From Phoronis australis (Eukaryota > Phoronida > Phoronidae), in contig NMRA01000114.1 of the NCBI GenBank assembly GCA_002633005.1, positions 797,454 through 861,453 of the forward strand: a stretch of 64,000 nt of DNA. The letters are read 5' to 3'. Under the pieces are notes generated by a model. That model made no database searches, was not told where the DNA came from, and saw nothing but the letters and a program-made list of their open reading frames with translations. This document shows, one piece after another, positions 42,429-56,900 of the stretch. The translations under genes and the position numbers were made by a program. Within the stretch, counting starts at the first letter, position 1; the number at the start of each line of letters is the position of its first letter.

Positions 42429-45400
42429 TATGATTTTTTATTTGTTTTCAGCATAGTAATCATGCTTTGAAAAATGGAAGATTGACAATTTTGGCATTTA
42501 TTTTGTGCAAAATAAGTGAAGAATTACCGTACATGGGGAAAATGTAACTATTTTAAATTTCTGTTTGATACGTTGTGCTGTGACGTAAACCCGAGTGAAA
42601 ACATTATCTCCCCCTTTTGCTAAATTCAGCATCAGATGGAATCAGTCGGTGACTTAGTCTGCTCGCTGTTGACCCTGAAGTCGGGCTTCTGTGCCAAATA
42701 CAGACCTGACCAAGCTTCCTAAATCGTAATGCACAGACGTGTAAAAACTCTGACTGTCCTTCCTGATGCTTTGTTAGTTTCATTACTAAGTCAATTTTTG
42801 ACTTTGATACAATTTGAAAGTGAACTCTGCATAGAATTCTCTGACAGTATTATTGAAAGTATGCAGGGACCAGTGCCCCTAATTTAAGGACAAAATTGCT
42901 TTACTGAACTAAAAGCTCAGTTGTTAGGTGTATTATTTGAAAATATTAGTCAAAAAGGAGCTCATAGGAAAAAGATAACATCTGCAAGTGGAAAATGACA
43001 CAAATACGCAAAAGATTTAAGAAAATTAGCCGAGTCCCTATTTGGGACCGTTTCATGCATCCGGGCACAACACATATAATGTGTTGCGTTTCGAATGTAG
43101 TCATTGTATACTGTTGTTTAAAATTTTTACATGTCTGTATCTTATTGAAGCTGGAGAGATCTTCCTGGGCACCAAACTCGTTAGAACCAGGTACACATGA
43201 ACCCAATTTCAAAGTATTTTCATCAGTTTTGTTGATGGAATTGTGTTACGATGCGTTTGTTTCATGTTTGCAGAGCTACATTTGTTTTATGTCTATGCAA
43301 ACGACAGTTGATTTTCAGAAAAGAAAGGCAGGACCTTTAGTTCACATGGTGGTCACCAGATGGTGAGCTTCAGAATTTCATTCAGTACCTTGATAGCCAC
43401 CAGTGCTGCTGTGCACAACTTCCTTGTCGATGTATGCATGAAATTTGTGGTCAGAATACAGATTAGAAGTGTTTTTTCCATCCTGGCTGTTCTCATGCTG
43501 TTACCGTGTGGTTGTGAGGTTAATAAAGATACAGGGTGTTCGAAAAATACTTTACTCCTTTTCAATTTTCACACAATGGACTAGGAAGTGGTTTATATAC
43601 AAAAATAACAATATAGTTAACAGAAATGTTTTTACACAGAAAGTTGAGCGACAAATAAAATGAAAGAGACAACATGCACATATACATGGTATGTTTAAGT
43701 AATCAAAAGATATGCAAGGTAATCACAGGGTATGCAATACAGCAATAACAAGAGAAATGTCAAGTATTTGAAATGTGTTCACAACTGCACCATGAACAGT
43801 ATGCTTCTCGGGGTGTGTGTGGAAACCATAATTTTTGGTTCACATGTTGAGGTGCAACCCTGTTTCGTTTTTTAATATGGCAGTTTAGTGTTCCTAATTA
43901 TGATAAAACTATAGACAGAATGTCATTCAATAATTATATCACCTCCACCAGGTTGATAAATGTTAAATTTATGCCTGCAACTTCGACTCTACCCAATTTA
44001 TGTTGCAAGCAAGTTTAGCCAAACTTTCTTGTTAGCTTATTGGTCAAGCTCTCACCAAACAATATCTGATAAATTTTAAAAAATCTAATTTTGGCAATGA
44101 TTTGTGTCTCAATTAACCAAAGCTGTGGACTTTTTGACCATTCAAGAACTACAGGACAACAGATGTCCATTATTATAACCACAGAATTTTTATCCTTCAT
44201 TCAATGGTCACTATCTTAACATTGAACCTGATTTTACCTGAGTGGAACGTTCTCGCAGTAAAACATCTCCAATTTAGAACACCAGTGCAGAAAAGTTGAG
44301 TTTCTTTAATCAGGTTTTTCATAAAAAACAAACAAAGTTTTCTCTTCTTTTCATGTACAATTGTCAACAAACACTTGTTTTAACAACCTATTCAACCTTC
44401 GAAAAATGGAAAAATGTCAATTTCAGCAATTACTTTACTCCTAAATTGAAAACTTTCTACCACAGTCTCTGGAGTGACGCTCAAACCCACATACCCAATG
44501 TCTCCTGAGAAAATTTCTTACTGTGCAAGGTGGACTGGTTTTTAGAATCTTTACAAATAGGGACGGGACTTCAACAATAACAACTTGTTAAGAAACACAA
44601 AGTAAAAACAGAGCAGTATATCACAGCTGGACGGAAAATGCATACATTTGAGTCGTTGGCTAAGAATTAGTTGCCACTTCACTGCAGAAACATACGTGCT
44701 ATATTGGAAAGCATAAATAAAAACTCTGTAATCTGGTTAAATAGACAAGAGCAGTACACACGTTTCCATAAAAAGGATAGAATTGTATCTTTCAAATTCA
44801 AGAAATGGTACAGGAACAGCTTATGACTAACTCTTATTAAAATGACACAAGCAAGAAATTCAAATTAGAGCGTCAAAAGTGGCGCCCCCTATATTACTCT
44901 GCTGTTTTGTCTCCAGATGGGGCTCCTTATGTTAATGTAGACGAATCTCACTTCTGATCGAGGCCCAAAAGGAATTTTTGCTTCTCATTTTAATAAGAAT
45001 AAGTCGTACGAAATACTAAGTTGTTTTGAACTTTTAGTTCTTACATGACAAAAGACTAACTTTAGCGTAAAGGTTCTGGTCCCTCTCATTTGCACTTCTG
45101 ACTCGGCAAAATAGAATTTGGAAAACATTTCCTAAGTCATAACAGGGTCCAGCCCTTGAACTTAGTTTACACGTCTATCAAACATGAAATATCATCTCTA
45201 ACAACACTCCTCTTCATTGAAACGAGTTTCAGCGCAAATGATGCTCTTTCAGAATGGCATATCTTTCAAAGACACGTGATTTAATATAGAATTCTTAAAT
45301 TAAACTATTGTATTTCTATCCTTAATATAATGGCCTCGCCTTTTGTAAATTTAGAATAGTAAAAGTACATGCCATGAGAAAAGCGTTTACAGTCATTGCT

Positions 45401-47237
45401 ACAACAAGGCTAGGCTTAGCTGAAGTGCTGCCCCCTAACTTTAGTCGTGAACACAAACAAAGTTCTAATTTAAGTCTTTCGATTGATGAAAGTGTTCTCA
45501 ACAAAGGTAAGAGTATCACAAATACAGCAGTGCCACTAACGCCAACTACAAAAATTAAATGTATAGTAAAGTCTCCAATTTAGGACATTTCTAAAATTTG
45601 GGACACTGATATTCACGCCAAAATAGAATTTTCTTGATTCTTGAAAGTGGGACATGAGAAATTTCGGCGCTTATCACATTTCTCAAATATCAGACATTGC
45701 ATACTGTATCAACAAAGTTGGAGATAAAATCGACAAGAATAGCTGCCAACACAAAACTCGTCTTTCACATGATCTTTAATTTGTGACGGCCAATGTTGCG
45801 CCCATTTCTAAAATTTGGTATGAGCTTCGACCTTGAGAAAAATAATTTATTTTTCACTTTCCTAAACTGGAAAATTTTTAGTGTATAGTCATTTTCAATA
45901 CCAAAGCCACACACAACATTTCACAGACAACGCCGACACAATCACAGTAACCCAAGAACATCAATTCCCTTTATTAGTCATTTCCATTTTTTTAAAATGC
46001 TAATCAAGAAAAGCCGGACAAGAAAGAGTCATTTCCTTCAACATAAACCATATGATCCCAGTGTGGTTTTCAATCAAATGGACAGAGTACCTGAAGACGC
46101 ATGACATTTGTACCAGCATTAGGGACATCATTTATGCACCAATAAGCTGTTCACACTGGTTCCCAGCATAAACACTAGATGGAGCAACTGCTTAATAGTA
46201 TTGGGTGTTTAGAGGCTTTAAAGATGCAAGGCAAACTGTATTGAGATCGAGAAAAAACACCATTTGCCCCTTCTAATTCAGATTCATTTTTTCTCTCTAA
46301 CTGGTTAACTTACATAACATGATAAATTGCTATCACAAAGCTATAAACCTGACGTCCATCACAACGTTGATTTACACCGTTTCCCATAGCGAAATTGGTC
46401 GTGAATTGTTACATAGGTAAATTACAGGTAATATCAGGGCTTTGAAAGAACTGAATTTCGTTTTTGGTCGAGACCAGCGGAGAGCACGGTTTCGAGTAAT
46501 AACAAACTGTTAGTTGCAAACCCTGAAATCCCCTCTCGTCTTAGAAATGGACAAGTTCAGTCGCGACCAATTTATATGGAAAGATGGTCTAAACCCGAAA
46601 TTCATTTCTCACATAGAAGGCGGGTTTATCACCACATTAAGTTAAGATAGTGTTGCACTTTTTGCATTGCAATAAAGGGTTAAAGATACTACGTCTTGTT
46701 AAAACCGTGAATATTTAAATTTGTTGCAAGCGCCACATAGTGACTTCCTGGAGAACTGAGTGTACAAGTGTAATCAGGAAAGGAAACAATTTTTTATAAA
46801 TAAATTTATGTTTTAAAGAAAACACCTCAACTGACACACTTAAAAACAAGTGTGAACATGTAAAAAACCTAGTAATTCCAAATATTACGTAATCATTATT
46901 TAATAGTTAAATAAAAAATAAAAACTATGTCTTGTTTCATTTGGATAACATTGCAATATTACCAGTCATTTACATAACAATAGCCTCCCAAAACAAGACT
47001 TTCGCGAGATTGTAATGGTAACTGGTTCTTGTATCATTTCCCACACACTGGATGACCTGGGGTTATTTGTAAATTAGTACTTCATTTGCATATTCACAAT
47101 TTAACGAGACTATGCATCTTTAACTTACAGCTTAAGCATAGGAGTGTAGAAATGCCTCTAGAATTACATGATATGACTTTATGTAATCATTTAATTATTC
47201 ATAAAAGGAATAAATAATGTTTAACATTATGCCCTGA
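42429..47237. other. Intergenic DNA between the THAP element and NIM1K
   Basis: AT-rich; it includes a copy of the dispersed AT-rich repeat near 42465-42540 and another near 44290-44470. Short open frames at 42995-43366, 43360-43584 and 45374-45583 show no family motif. The part nearest 47237 is presumably NIM1K 3' UTR. Confidence 0.45.
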
Positions 47238-47975
47238 TTACAATATAACACAAAACTTTGATTGTCGCTTTTGCATAGGAGAATTTATTTTGTTAGGCAT
47301 TTCACTATCTGTCTCGCTAATAGGTAAACTGTCACTTAAGTCATGATTTTTTCGTTTATGGATGCGATGTAACAATATACGATACGTTCCCGTGATGCTA
47401 CTTCTAGATTCCTTGCCTTGACATAATTTCAAAGTATCATCTTTAATTCCAAGGTCTGTCATTACCTTTCTAGCCTCTTTCTCCTCTTCATTCAGTTCGG
47501 CGTCGTTTAGGCTCGGAGTGGACCTAAACGGCACTAAAGGCTCCGGGAAATCTTGATCCTCCAACCAATCAATTTTGCAAATTTCCACTAAGGTTAACCG
47601 CTCTGATGGCATGTGACGCAAGATCCCCCGAATAAGACTTTGACAATTTGCCGACACGTATGACGGAATCGTGTAGGTACCTTCAAGAATACACTTTTTT
47701 AACTTGCCCACGGTTTCTGCTCGAAACGGCATGATACCTGTCACCATAAAATACAGCATTATACCCAATGCCCAGATGTCGACATATGGTCCGATGTAAT
47801 GCTCGTCTTTAAACAGTTCAGGAGCTGCATAGGGCGGTGACCCACAGAATGTGTTTAGCGTCTGGTCTAACCGACAGCTAGTGCTAAATCCAAAGTCGCC
47901 GACCTTAACATAGCTTGGCCCTGCATAAAACACGTTCTCAGCTTTCAGGTCACGGTGGATTATGTTATTGTCATG
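47238..47975 (-). CDS. NIM1K: NIM1K coding exon 3 (catalytic and activation loops, C-terminus)
   Basis: The acceptor is attttcag|CATGAC; the frame runs to TAA at 47240-47238. It encodes [52 protein letters not shown] and [21 protein letters not shown] tail follows that keeps [16 protein letters not shown], the conserved block after the kinase domain. Confidence 0.95.
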   Translation of the reverse strand, partial: HDNNIIHRDLKAENVFYAGPSYVKVGDFGFSTSCRLDQTLNTFCGSPPYAAPELFKDEHYIGPYVDIWALGIMLYFMVTGIMPFRAETVGKLKKCILEGTYTIPSYVSANCQSLIRGILRHMPSERLTLVEICKIDWLEDQDFPEPLVPFRSTPSLNDAELNEEEKEARKVMTDLGIKDDTLKLCQGKESRSSITGTYRILLHRIHKRKNHDLSDSLPISETDSEMPNKINSPMQKRQSKFCVIL

Positions 47976-50900
47976 CTGAAAATAAAACCAAAATCAGTTA
48001 AGAAAAGGATATTCCATGTCATACTGGTATCAACAGTAAATAAACATGGTAGTTCTTCTGGTAGTGATGACACTCTAGTGATTCATACAGTCTTTTGAAA
48101 TGGAGTGACATCTTTTGGTAGCATTGCAATAATCTACTGTAAAATCTCACCAAATATTGACACAACAGAGGGAAAAAGTGAAATTTTATTTCGTTATTTT
48201 TCATGTAATGCTCGGCAATGTTTTAAGAAAATGAGACGGAGTATTTACAACAGTATTACAAGCCTTTGAAAAAATGAAAAAGATCAATTTTGGTAATTTT
48301 ATTTTTTCCAGATTGCACGTACACTACTTCTACAGTAAATTACCCTTTCAAGGCGTTTTTGATTGCTTCTGGCAAATTCTACCACCAATTAACCTTTTTC
48401 TATAAAAATGAGATTTGCAAAAATAACTCGGTTCTTCCAAATGAAAGTGTGATGCAAACAACATCACTTCCAAATTTCTGCCCGCTAGAGAAAGCTAAGT
48501 TTTCTTGTTTTCTATTAATTTCCTATTCTCATAATCATGCTATTTCCCATTTGCCTCAAGGTCAATGCACGACCTTGACCTTGTCGACGAGTCTGTACAC
48601 TTAGCAAAACATCTACAAAATTACAGAATTTTACTCGGCAAAAGTAGAAATTCTATAGAATTTGTTTTTTTTGTCTCCATGGCAACAATAATTGACAAGT
48701 TTTAATTATTTGCAGCAAGGTAATAAAGATAAAAACACGACAACTTTGGCAACTGTTTTCGATCGAAACAAATGGAGAATAACTGTATGTCTGAACATGC
48801 ATGTAAATTTAGGTACATTCCTGCAATTCCGCCATACCATATTACCATTCCTTATGAAGACTTAAAGGGTTCTTAAAGCAATATCTTTCTGTGCGCTAAA
48901 ATGTATTTCATCTTACAGAATTGGCTATTCTACGCACAAAAATGGCAATTAATCGTAGTATAAAGATGTTACACCATGCCTATTGGATACCTTTATAGCA
49001 ATTTTGGGCTTGGAGTACATAACTAGTCAGCGCAGTGCCTTAGAATTTTGCAGGGACCGGTTGTAAACCCTGCTCTTAGTCACAGAACTGTCCCAGTTGG
49101 ATTGTGAGTGTGTAACTAAACACAGCTTAACAAATGGTTTGTGGTCCTGGCTGTCCCCTATGAGTTTCAAACAGCCCAGCCCAAAATGGCTCTTTGGGTT
49201 AAAGACAAAGGTTATACTTATTCTCAATATGCTCGCTGGACAATCATCGGAATCGGCTTGCAGTAAACATAGTTGCATAGACGATATAGGTATTCAATAG
49301 CTTAATTTCCTGATTCTACATAAAATGACATTGTCTATACAGAAAATAACCTATTCTGCATGTTGAATAGGTACTTTTTATGTGCAGAAAGGTATTCATT
49401 TAAGATCCCTTTGGGACTTCATAATTCCCGGACAGAACTTCACATAACAGACATAGGTCGTTATACCTGTAATTAATGACTGTGATTAAAAATCCATATC
49501 AGGCGTTGACCTTTGATAAAAACAAATGTCACCGGGAGCAACGACAAACTACGTCAATTGCATAAAGATCGAGACGAATGACGTTGTTAACATTTCTGAG
49601 CAATTATGTGAAGTAATTTGTGACGCATTTTAAATTCCCATTGAATTTAATTAAAAGGTTTCCCTATGCAATTTCAGTCTTCATCGGCCAACTCACAAAG
49701 TCATAAAAACATTGCTCATTCTGTTAATGCTATCTGTGGTCATAAATTAATAAAAAGCATAATTAATTAAAACGTTGATATGTGACAACCTTATAATGAT
49801 TTTTGATAATTTTAATTCAATTTTAATACTAAAGGTTACTTTGAATGGACAAAGATAAGCTTTAGAGAGCGAGGATGACTCAATATGTAAGTCAAAACTT
49901 TAACGGAATATAGAAGACAAAATAAAATATTTAGTATTGTTTTAACACCAAAATACATTAAAAAGAGCTTGAAAGTTCTAGTTTCACTTTATCACGAGTG
50001 TCCAGAATAGAAATTCAAAAATTACAAAGAAGTGGATGTACTAGTAAACACAAACTTACAAAGTAACATTGTTAAACATTGTCAAGGGGGAGGAATGTGG
50101 TGTATGCGGAGTAGTCTTGAAAATGGCCTTTCTAGACATACCTTACACTGCTTTTGGCGAACACTTATCCCGTTTTCGCATTGTTTTATCCAGAAGCCGG
50201 AGTCTATTGGATCTTTGTACTCAGAATCAAACTTAAAATCATTTCCCTTCTATTTCTGTGCGTACTCAAGATAACTTTAATGATTCTATTATTCTGAACT
50301 AGAATAAACCAAGGTTCACTCACTCTTTAACCTTTGCACTTAATGACCCCAGCACTAAAGCTATAGGTTCGAGTCTGAACTCGAAATTTTGAGCTTGCAC
50401 TCAAAATCTTGAGTTTTTATTAGAGTTTGTGTGTTTAATCTACCAGGGATAACAAGTGATGCAAACTTTTTATACAGTTGTGACCTCACCATAAGATGTA
50501 CTCTAGTTCTGAATATACCTCCAAAAATAAAAAGGAACTCAAGAACAATTTTGAGTTAATCTCGAGTACAAAGAATACTAAGACAGCGGGCCTCCATTAG
50601 CCGTTCTAAAATAAGCACCAAAATTTATCCAACTAGACACCACAGAGAACCCTGAACAATGCAAATATTAGTAACCAATGGCTATAAAGGTGCTTCAGGT
50701 AATATCACTATTACCTTGGGACATCGCATTTCACACAATGGCGAGAGTCCAATGTTTTGAATTAGTGTCTGAAGGTCTAAAAATCGAGTTGTGAAATATG
50801 GCAAGTTGACACTTCGTGTTTTCTGTGCTTATACTGTGGTCAAAAATGGAACTTATAGACATTGTATTATTTTCGGCTTCATAAAACAATTCATTCTTAC

Positions 50901-53900
50901 TTTGTCTTGGTTTAAAGTTGGTCAGTTTTGAACTACCGAAGCAGCAGAACTCATTTATTTGGAATTCAATGGAATAATTTACAGGAGAACAACCTCAACA
51001 GTCCAAGACACAGATTTCCATAAAGGCCTCACGATAAACCAAACATAAACACAGAGACAAACAAATGAAACTGTAACAAATAAAAACAAATGTGCACCTT
51101 AAATAGTTCACAAGTACTTAAAGAGCAGTGGTATACTAGTGGGTACTGAAGTTCACCAAGAAAAGGCGTGTTTCATGGTATGAATCAAGAAAGATTTTTC
51201 TGACTTAGTAAACAAAGTTTACGTCAAATATTTTCAAGTTATAAGTTTACTATTTATACAATACAAGTATATAATTATTTGTTATAAATGCCTGCAGTAC
51301 TAACCAAGACCCTGTTGGAAACCAGCGCATCTGTAATGACTGAGATGGTTTAATTCAGAATAAAGAAACATTCGCTACAACAGAATGGCCCACAATAACT
51401 TGATTTTGGGGTCAAATATCAGCCCTTATTTCCCTCTGATAAATGTTTAAAAGTCATGTAATATTCCCCTCATCAGGCTAAAAATTCCCCAACAGTGATT
51501 TAAGTTCCCCTCAAGGTTAGAGTTGGTTTTAAGTCGCACTGACACCCTGCTGCAGAAGGTTTTATAAACTGCGAAAATCCTCACTTCAGTTCGATACTGT
51601 CCAGCTACAGCCACCAGGCATTCTACCATAATTGATTTTAATAACTGCAGAAAAAATATCTAAATAACTAGGAAAATTACACTGCATGCAAACTAAATCA
51701 TAGATGAGTGACACAAACACCTACATTGTCTTTAGGAAAAAACATTTATTTGGTATACACACATTTTTCCCCACTTGGGATCTTGCAAACAACACTACAA
51801 CGATCATGGATGAATAACAATACCATGCAGCTGCTCACTTGTTATACTTAATTGATGCTCATGTGTTGTTTTAACATTCACTAAGCTTGCGTGGGGTGAT
51901 ACTGAAGGAGTAAAGCAAAGTTTACCGCAAAGGACGGCATTTATAGAGGATTTTCAACAAGCTCCAACTTTCAATATTAATCCTGTTAAATTCTTCACTT
52001 AAATGCGCATTAAAATTTTCAGCCTGAGTGGATTATGCAATTTTAACAAATTTTGAAATCTTGGCTTTGTGCATTATTTTGACTGTACTCAACTTCTTTG
52101 CCACACGAGACATCCGCTGACAAGATATCCTCAAAATCAATGACAAAAAGTGCATCTTCAATGTCTTGGGTAACAAAAATATTTTTGCCCACAGTAATTA
52201 TGATATGAAAAAGTGAAATGATACAATTCAAGTCAAAGCAGCAAATATTTAATGCATTCTCCAAGATACCTCAAACTTGGGCTCGTTTTCATGAAAGCGA
52301 CTTAAAGATTTAATATAGAAATCTGGTCTCACCCTGGCACACAACTATCTCTGAAAAATACTTAAATCTCACACTAGAGGTCTCTGAGAGTAAACCCATA
52401 CCTGCTAGTACTGAGATAATTTCTATTATTTCTAGACTTCTAAACCTTTACTTAACAACTGTGAACAGGACATGCTCCACACAACTATCTGTAAAAAATA
52501 ATTTAATTATCGTACTTGGGGAAAACAGCAGTCTCTGAAAATACACAAATAAGTGCTAGTTACTAAATTTCTATAGATTAATTCTAGACTGTGATGGACT
52601 CATAGTTACTTAATTCAAGGATTGTGAATTGGGACTGTTTGTCTAGGGTATTGAATCACTTTCATTAGACAGACTCCAGGAATACCTCATGAAATTCAGT
52701 GTTCAATTGACCGTCTAACATTAATGAAGTTTTCTTTTATTCATTAAAGCAAAATTGATTATGTCAGCTCCAGTGTAAAAAAGAATTTGCCTTATGTGAG
52801 CAACTATATGTTTTAAGATTTTAATGTTCCAGAATAGAAACTATTAACACCGGGTTTCATAAGGACACCACGCAATTACCAATCTACACCAGTATATTAG
52901 TCTCCAAACTATTCTGGATTATGATTGGTTGCAGACATGATTTCAAGAAACTTAGCAACGAATGATGGCTCTCCTCAGAGGACATAGATGAAGTCCCTCA
53001 TAATAATTGCCTTTCACTTTTAAGTTCATGATGATGTCTGCTAAGTAAAAACAATGTGTTTATAATCTCACTATCCTCATATACAGCACTGCACGTATTA
53101 GTTGGTAGAAAATGTGTAGCACTAATGGGACACCTATCAGGCTAGTGAACTCATGTGACTTTCCAAATAAGGAAGTCAATACCGCAACTTGACTGCATTT
53201 TCAGCTAGCATAAAGTTGATTGTGCACTGGAGGCTAGAATTTGTCCACTATAAAACAAGATTTGAATAGATGTCAAGATCTTTTGAAACTAAGGAAAACA
53301 AAATTAATCTAAAAAATCCAAAATACCCTACCCCCCAAAACTGAAACTAATCGATGTTTTGCTAACTTAGAATTTCCATTTACATAATTTATGTAATTAG
53401 GTCAAAATGCTAGAACACTACATTTTTGTATTAAGCAAACACAGGCTTATAAATCAATTACATAGAAATTTAGCAAGATGTGGGTTGTTAATAAGATTTT
53501 TTAAAATTTGTTAAAATATGAGATTTTCTTTTGATTCCAGTTGATCATGTCACCATCAGATTCATCGATAGATGTTCAATTTTATGACGCAGGCAGTGCA
53601 TATTGACAGGCACACAAAACAAAAACGCTGGGTTGCGTTTACTGCACAGCTATCAAAAGGTGGTAGGACATAATGGACGACTCAATAAATTGATTTCACG
53701 GTACAAGTAATACGGTAAACAATTGTACCATGCAGGAACAATCGCACAAACATCAATACAGTTTTTGAACTTTAGTCACCGCTAGATCAAATATTTGATC
53801 ACTCTGTGAAATTTCAATAAGAACTTGTCTGCTAGTCTGCTATACAGAAATGACAGGTGAAAGCTTTGCCAATGATTTTTTGAATGAGCCACCTTATCTC

Positions 53901-56900
53901 GGTTAGTAATTTCTATTTTCACAATAACAAGGCAGGTTTTCAGTCTATAAACACTAGTTAAGTAATTATAGTCAGGCAGAATAGCAAAAAAGAGACACAC
54001 GTACTAAAGCAGGCAACTGAAGCAAAAGTGAAAACAATTTAAGATTTTATAAGCACAATTTAATCCTGCTCAAATCGTTTCCCAACAAAATCAATATCAC
54101 GGAGCCTAATTTATATAATTTCTGTATACAAGAAGAAGAAACCCCGGGATACACCAGATTCATGTCAGATGTGACAGAAAAATATATGGATCAAGTTTGA
54201 GACAAATACTGGAAATAAAACTTACAAAAATTAGCGACGTTGCTTTCAAGAAGAATGTATGGTTTATCTTTTACTAAAAAGATTAAAGTATTGAGCCGGA
54301 AATATTGCTAAACAGAGGATATATTCCTCTAACCATACGATGGAAGATTCATACCAAAATTTATCAAAGTTGCGGAAAGTATGCAATATTACTCTGCTAA
54401 AAGGCTAATGTAGAAAAGTTAAAAGTTGCAAAGATGTCGAGGGTTGAAAATAAAAACCATGACAACAGCAGCGACTCGAACACGACTTGTTAAGATTCAC
54501 TAGTGTCAAGTGAACGTAGAGTATGTCTGAGTTAATTATTACACATCATTGTTTATTAACTGAAACTACGTCCACATAATTATTAATGAAGTGACATGCT
54601 CAAGTTAAGAATCAATGGAAAATAATTAGTCTCACATTCATTTCTTATTTCGAAGGACAGCAGCCAAGAATTTGTATCACTTGCTAGTTCTAATGGGTGA
54701 TGAACCCCGGAGGGTACTCTCATAGAAGGAGTGATAAGGGACTTGCCATCAACTCAGGTGGCCCTCTCAGGAATTGTCTCGGGGGGGGTGTTATTTGACT
54801 GGAGGTATTGGTCTCGCCTTGGTGAAATACGCGAGATCGTCAATACTTGTCATCATAAAAATAAATCTTCAAGAAAACAACTACGAACCCAACCGACAAT
54901 ACTAATGCTGGACAATTCTTCGTCTGAAATTTAACTCCTATAAAGAGCACTCCACGTTACGTCATCGTTCAAGAATTTTGTGAAACAAGATAACAGATGC
55001 AAAGTAGCATGGGCCTCTGACACAAAAGTAGTGCTTCACATGACTTATTGTCTATGAAAATGAAAGCAACATAAAACTGTTGGGGTAGGTATTTTGCCAT
55101 CTGCCAAGGTATGTAATAGTTTGTATTTGACATCTCACCACCACACATTACCCATGTTTTGGATAGAACCCTCATGACATTATATTGTTTTGGTCTGGAT
55201 ATCAACACATGCAAACATCAAAACTGTTCAGCAATGCTGAATACTCCCAAAAGTCTGCACAACTGACACGTGTGACTCGCGCTATTCTATGGTTAGAGGA
55301 AAAACTTCCTGCCTTGAACAAAAGGGTCTACTTTGTGGCACGTACAATTTGCCAAACATTAAAATAAATAATGGCATAAAAGGGCCACCTAAAACTGCTG
55401 ATGGTGCTCAGAAAAGTCATCAAAAGGGGCACTTAATTCCACTGAAAAGTAGTCCTTGAACTGATAGCAAAACTCCCAGTGACAACAAGCTGTCTGTACT
55501 TGCAATGATGTTTCACTCCAAATAAAAATTGCCTGGTACTAGAGATACAAGAGATACACAGATTTTAAACCGATCAATTTGACAGTTTTTAACCGTAGTT
55601 ATTGCTGCAAATGAAAGAATTGGACTCGATAATTAATCTACACTCAATACCACCAACCCCAAAATTGGAATCATTAACAATGGGAACTCCCATTGGTTAG
55701 TAAGTAGGCATTCCTCATGATATCATCAAAACGCGCGTAAAGTTAGTGTGCACTTATCAAAGGCAGATTTAGGGGGGGGGGCAGGGGGCCCGACCTCCCC
55801 CACTTGGCTGCCGCAATAAAAATAAAACAGCAACAGCGAAGGGAACTGTTGAGTTAATTAATTAACTTCGGTAATTAAAATTATACAGCTGAAACAAGAT
55901 TTAAATGTGTGCAGTTTTAATGTTTGGGGGGGGCTCAGAAGTGTCAAATTCGGAACACGGCACAATCGTAACGGAACTATGGATAAGTATAGGTTCTCTC
56001 GCGATATCTCAGGCGACCGACAGTGGCGCTGGCTGGGCACTACGACTCCGTTTCCATCGTCTGCTCCACTGTGCAATGAAGAAAATTACTTCATTTTTTA
56101 AAGAAAATGGAATCTGAGTGATGGTGAAAAACAGAAGCTGCTGGTAAGATTTCAATTTTAATCGAAGCCTTAGAGAATCACTCAGAAACTCATAATTCTC
56201 TCTTTGTCAAACCTTAACTTAAGACGATTTCCAAAGCAAATGCGTCATTATTGCCAACACAAAAAATGTATTTGGTCTTTTGGGCAATTGAAGACTTTTA
56301 AATACAACAAATTTGTTACGAACCGATTGCACAAAATATAAAACATGTAATAAGCATTACAAAAAGAAGGTTTCGCACGCAAACGCTGTGGACCACAAAC
56401 AAGTAGCTCTTAATATCAAATTAGGAGTTAAAGCGTGGTGGTGCAGTGGTAAAGCATGTGCGATCTATCCGCTAGGTCGAGAGTTCGAGTCTGTGGTATG
56501 TGCAGTTTTTCCTGGTTGACACCTTTTTCGTTTTTTTTTTCTTGGAATCAAGGAAAATGCTTGATTTTTAGAGGAGAGAGGTGGGAGAGGGGGGGGGGCA
56601 GCCACAGTTTTTGAATGAAAAATGTCCATGTGGCACCTCTCTTTTTGGTCAGTGCCTTGAGCTGAGGTGCAACAAATCATCATTTTGCAATCCCTAAAAC
56701 AGGGTTTAATATTCTTTTAACTTTCAATTCTATTTTATCTTGATGGCAAATTTCTATGAACATTAAGCACCACCTACCATGTGCTGCAGGGCACTGGTCA
56801 CTTGAGCAAATACGATTTTCGCCTCCGTCTCTGCCAGCTTGCCTTCATTGGAGATCTTATGGAACAACTCGCCCCCGCTGGCATACTCCATAACCATGTG

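Larger units (their letters stand above)
47976..56777. other. NIM1K intron 2 (8.8 kb)
   Basis: AT-rich intron with repeat-like patches: a dispersed AT-rich repeat near 48125-48300, a loosely duplicated block at 52330-52430 versus 52470-52560 (cacacaactatct(c/g)t(a/g)aaaaata), G runs at 54780 and 55771, and the tRNA-like SINE at 56427. No exon or RNA gene was recognised in it. Confidence 0.5.

Noticed and set aside
43353-43565. Minus-strand frame with MRTARMEKTLLICILTT next to an acagggtgttcgaaaa phrase, suggestive of a transposon end
   Set aside because: No partner terminal repeat or transposase motif could be found nearby; similarity is to a short common phrase only.
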